A stretch of 6,746 nucleotides of DNA from Acidobacteriaceae bacterium. GTDB taxonomy: Bacteria > Acidobacteriota > Terriglobia > Terriglobales > Acidobacteriaceae. The notes beneath the pieces are model-generated. The model worked only from the letters and a program-made list of their open reading frames with translations. It was not told where the DNA came from and ran no database searches. Below, piece after piece: positions 6,412 to 6,746 of the stretch. The position numbers and the translations under genes are program-made. Within the stretch, counting starts at the first letter, position 1. Every line of letters begins with the position of its first letter. The stretch is from positions 1 to 6,746 of the forward strand of contig JAUTWY010000516.1 in the NCBI GenBank assembly GCA_030838305.1. Direction: 5' to 3'.

Positions 6412-6633
6412 ATGACAAGCAAACCAACAGGAGTGGGATTGGGCATTGCACTGGGAGCGGCCATGGGAGCCGCACTCGGAGTCGCCGCCGGACACCTGGC
6501 AATCTGGCTCGCCATCGGAGTCGCGATTGGAGTCGCCATCGGCAGTAGCTTCCGGCGCAAGGGAATCGATTGTTCCGAGTGCGCCTCCCTCCACCGGCAA
6601 CATGAAACCAGAAACCTAAGGCAGCAAAGCTAG
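6412..6633 (+). CDS. small glycine-zipper membrane protein, 73 aa
   Basis: A 73-residue protein of no named family that I can recognise. Gly occurs every fourth residue at 11, 15, 19, 23 and 27 and again at 36, 40 and 44, two glycine-zipper stretches that form one or two membrane helices (about 8-28 and 29-46) and typically pack against each other or form oligomers. A short basic linker (FRRKG) and a polar tail follow; the tail has Cys54, Cys57, His61 and His64, spaced like a small metal site. ATG 6412 is preferred over ATG 6394 because GGAG at 6400-6403 lies 8 bases before it. It sits between the flotillin and PspA-like genes on the same strand, so a role in that membrane module is likely, but its function is unknown. 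Confidence 0.78.
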   Translation: MTSKPTGVGLGIALGAAMGAALGVAAGHLAIWLAIGVAIGVAIGSSFRRKGIDCSECASLHRQHETRNLRQQS

Positions 6634-6665
6634 AAGCTGTTGTTAACAGAAAAAAGGAGTCCACC

Positions 6666-6746
6666 ATGGCATTACTAGAGCGCGTTTCCACATTAGTCCG
6701 GGCCAATCTCAACGACTTGATCGATAAAGCCGAGGAGCCGGAGAAG
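6666..6746 (+). CDS. PspA/IM30 family protein (3' partial)
   Basis: Only the first 27 codons are in the window. They read ALLERVSTLVRANLNDLIDKAEEPEK, which closely fits the amphipathic N-terminal helix of PspA/IM30/Vipp1 proteins (hydrophobic face followed by the acidic DKAEDPEK-like motif). This helix inserts into stressed membranes, and the family forms ESCRT-III-like rods and rings that keep the membrane intact. Start supported by GGAG at 6656-6659, six bases upstream. Its place behind NfeD-like and flotillin genes fits known groupings of PspA with SPFH proteins. The length and C-terminus cannot be seen. Confidence 0.88.
   Translation, partial: MALLERVSTLVRANLNDLIDKAEEPEK

Noticed and set aside
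6637..6649. CTGTT/AACAG hairpin before the PspA-like gene as a terminator
   Set aside because: Only five weak base pairs, and the following A-rich run belongs to the leader with the ribosome site.

Overview
The window looks like a stretch of bacterial chromosome. GC-rich coding, the style of the XRE-type regulator and the hairpin-rich gaps suggest Acidobacteriota, but that is an impression from protein style and not a proven assignment. No RNA genes, CRISPR array, recognisable transposase or phage genes are visible.

Layout. (1) Bases 1-888 hold the 3' part of a DppB/OppB-type peptide ABC transporter permease, cut by the window edge. (2) Bases 889-2678 are a low-density spacer. It contains a 73-codon fragment with a Tat/lipoprotein signal, a small unknown ORF, a well-formed VOC (PhnB/glyoxalase-like) gene on the minus strand with a hairpin at its 3' end, and then about 575 bases with no convincing gene. 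(3) Bases 2679-3548 hold the DppC/OppC-type partner permease. The two permeases normally sit side by side, so the spacer seems to split a transporter operon. (4) From 3583 on, a strong promoter with palindromes drives an XRE-family regulator, an NfeD-like membrane protein, a flotillin, a 73-residue glycine-zipper membrane protein and the beginning of a PspA/IM30 protein, all on the plus strand and tightly packed.

How the genes work together. DppB and DppC would form the membrane channel of a di/oligopeptide (or nickel) importer; its ATPases and binding protein are outside the window. The second block is best read as a membrane-stress or membrane-domain module. NfeD and flotillin proteins are known partners in membrane microdomains, and PspA/IM30 proteins stabilise stressed membranes. 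The small glycine-zipper protein between them is a candidate accessory membrane component. The regulator gene overlaps nfeD by four bases and has its own palindromic promoter, which suggests it controls this operon and itself. This regulator-NfeD-flotillin-zipper-PspA arrangement is the most interesting system in the window.
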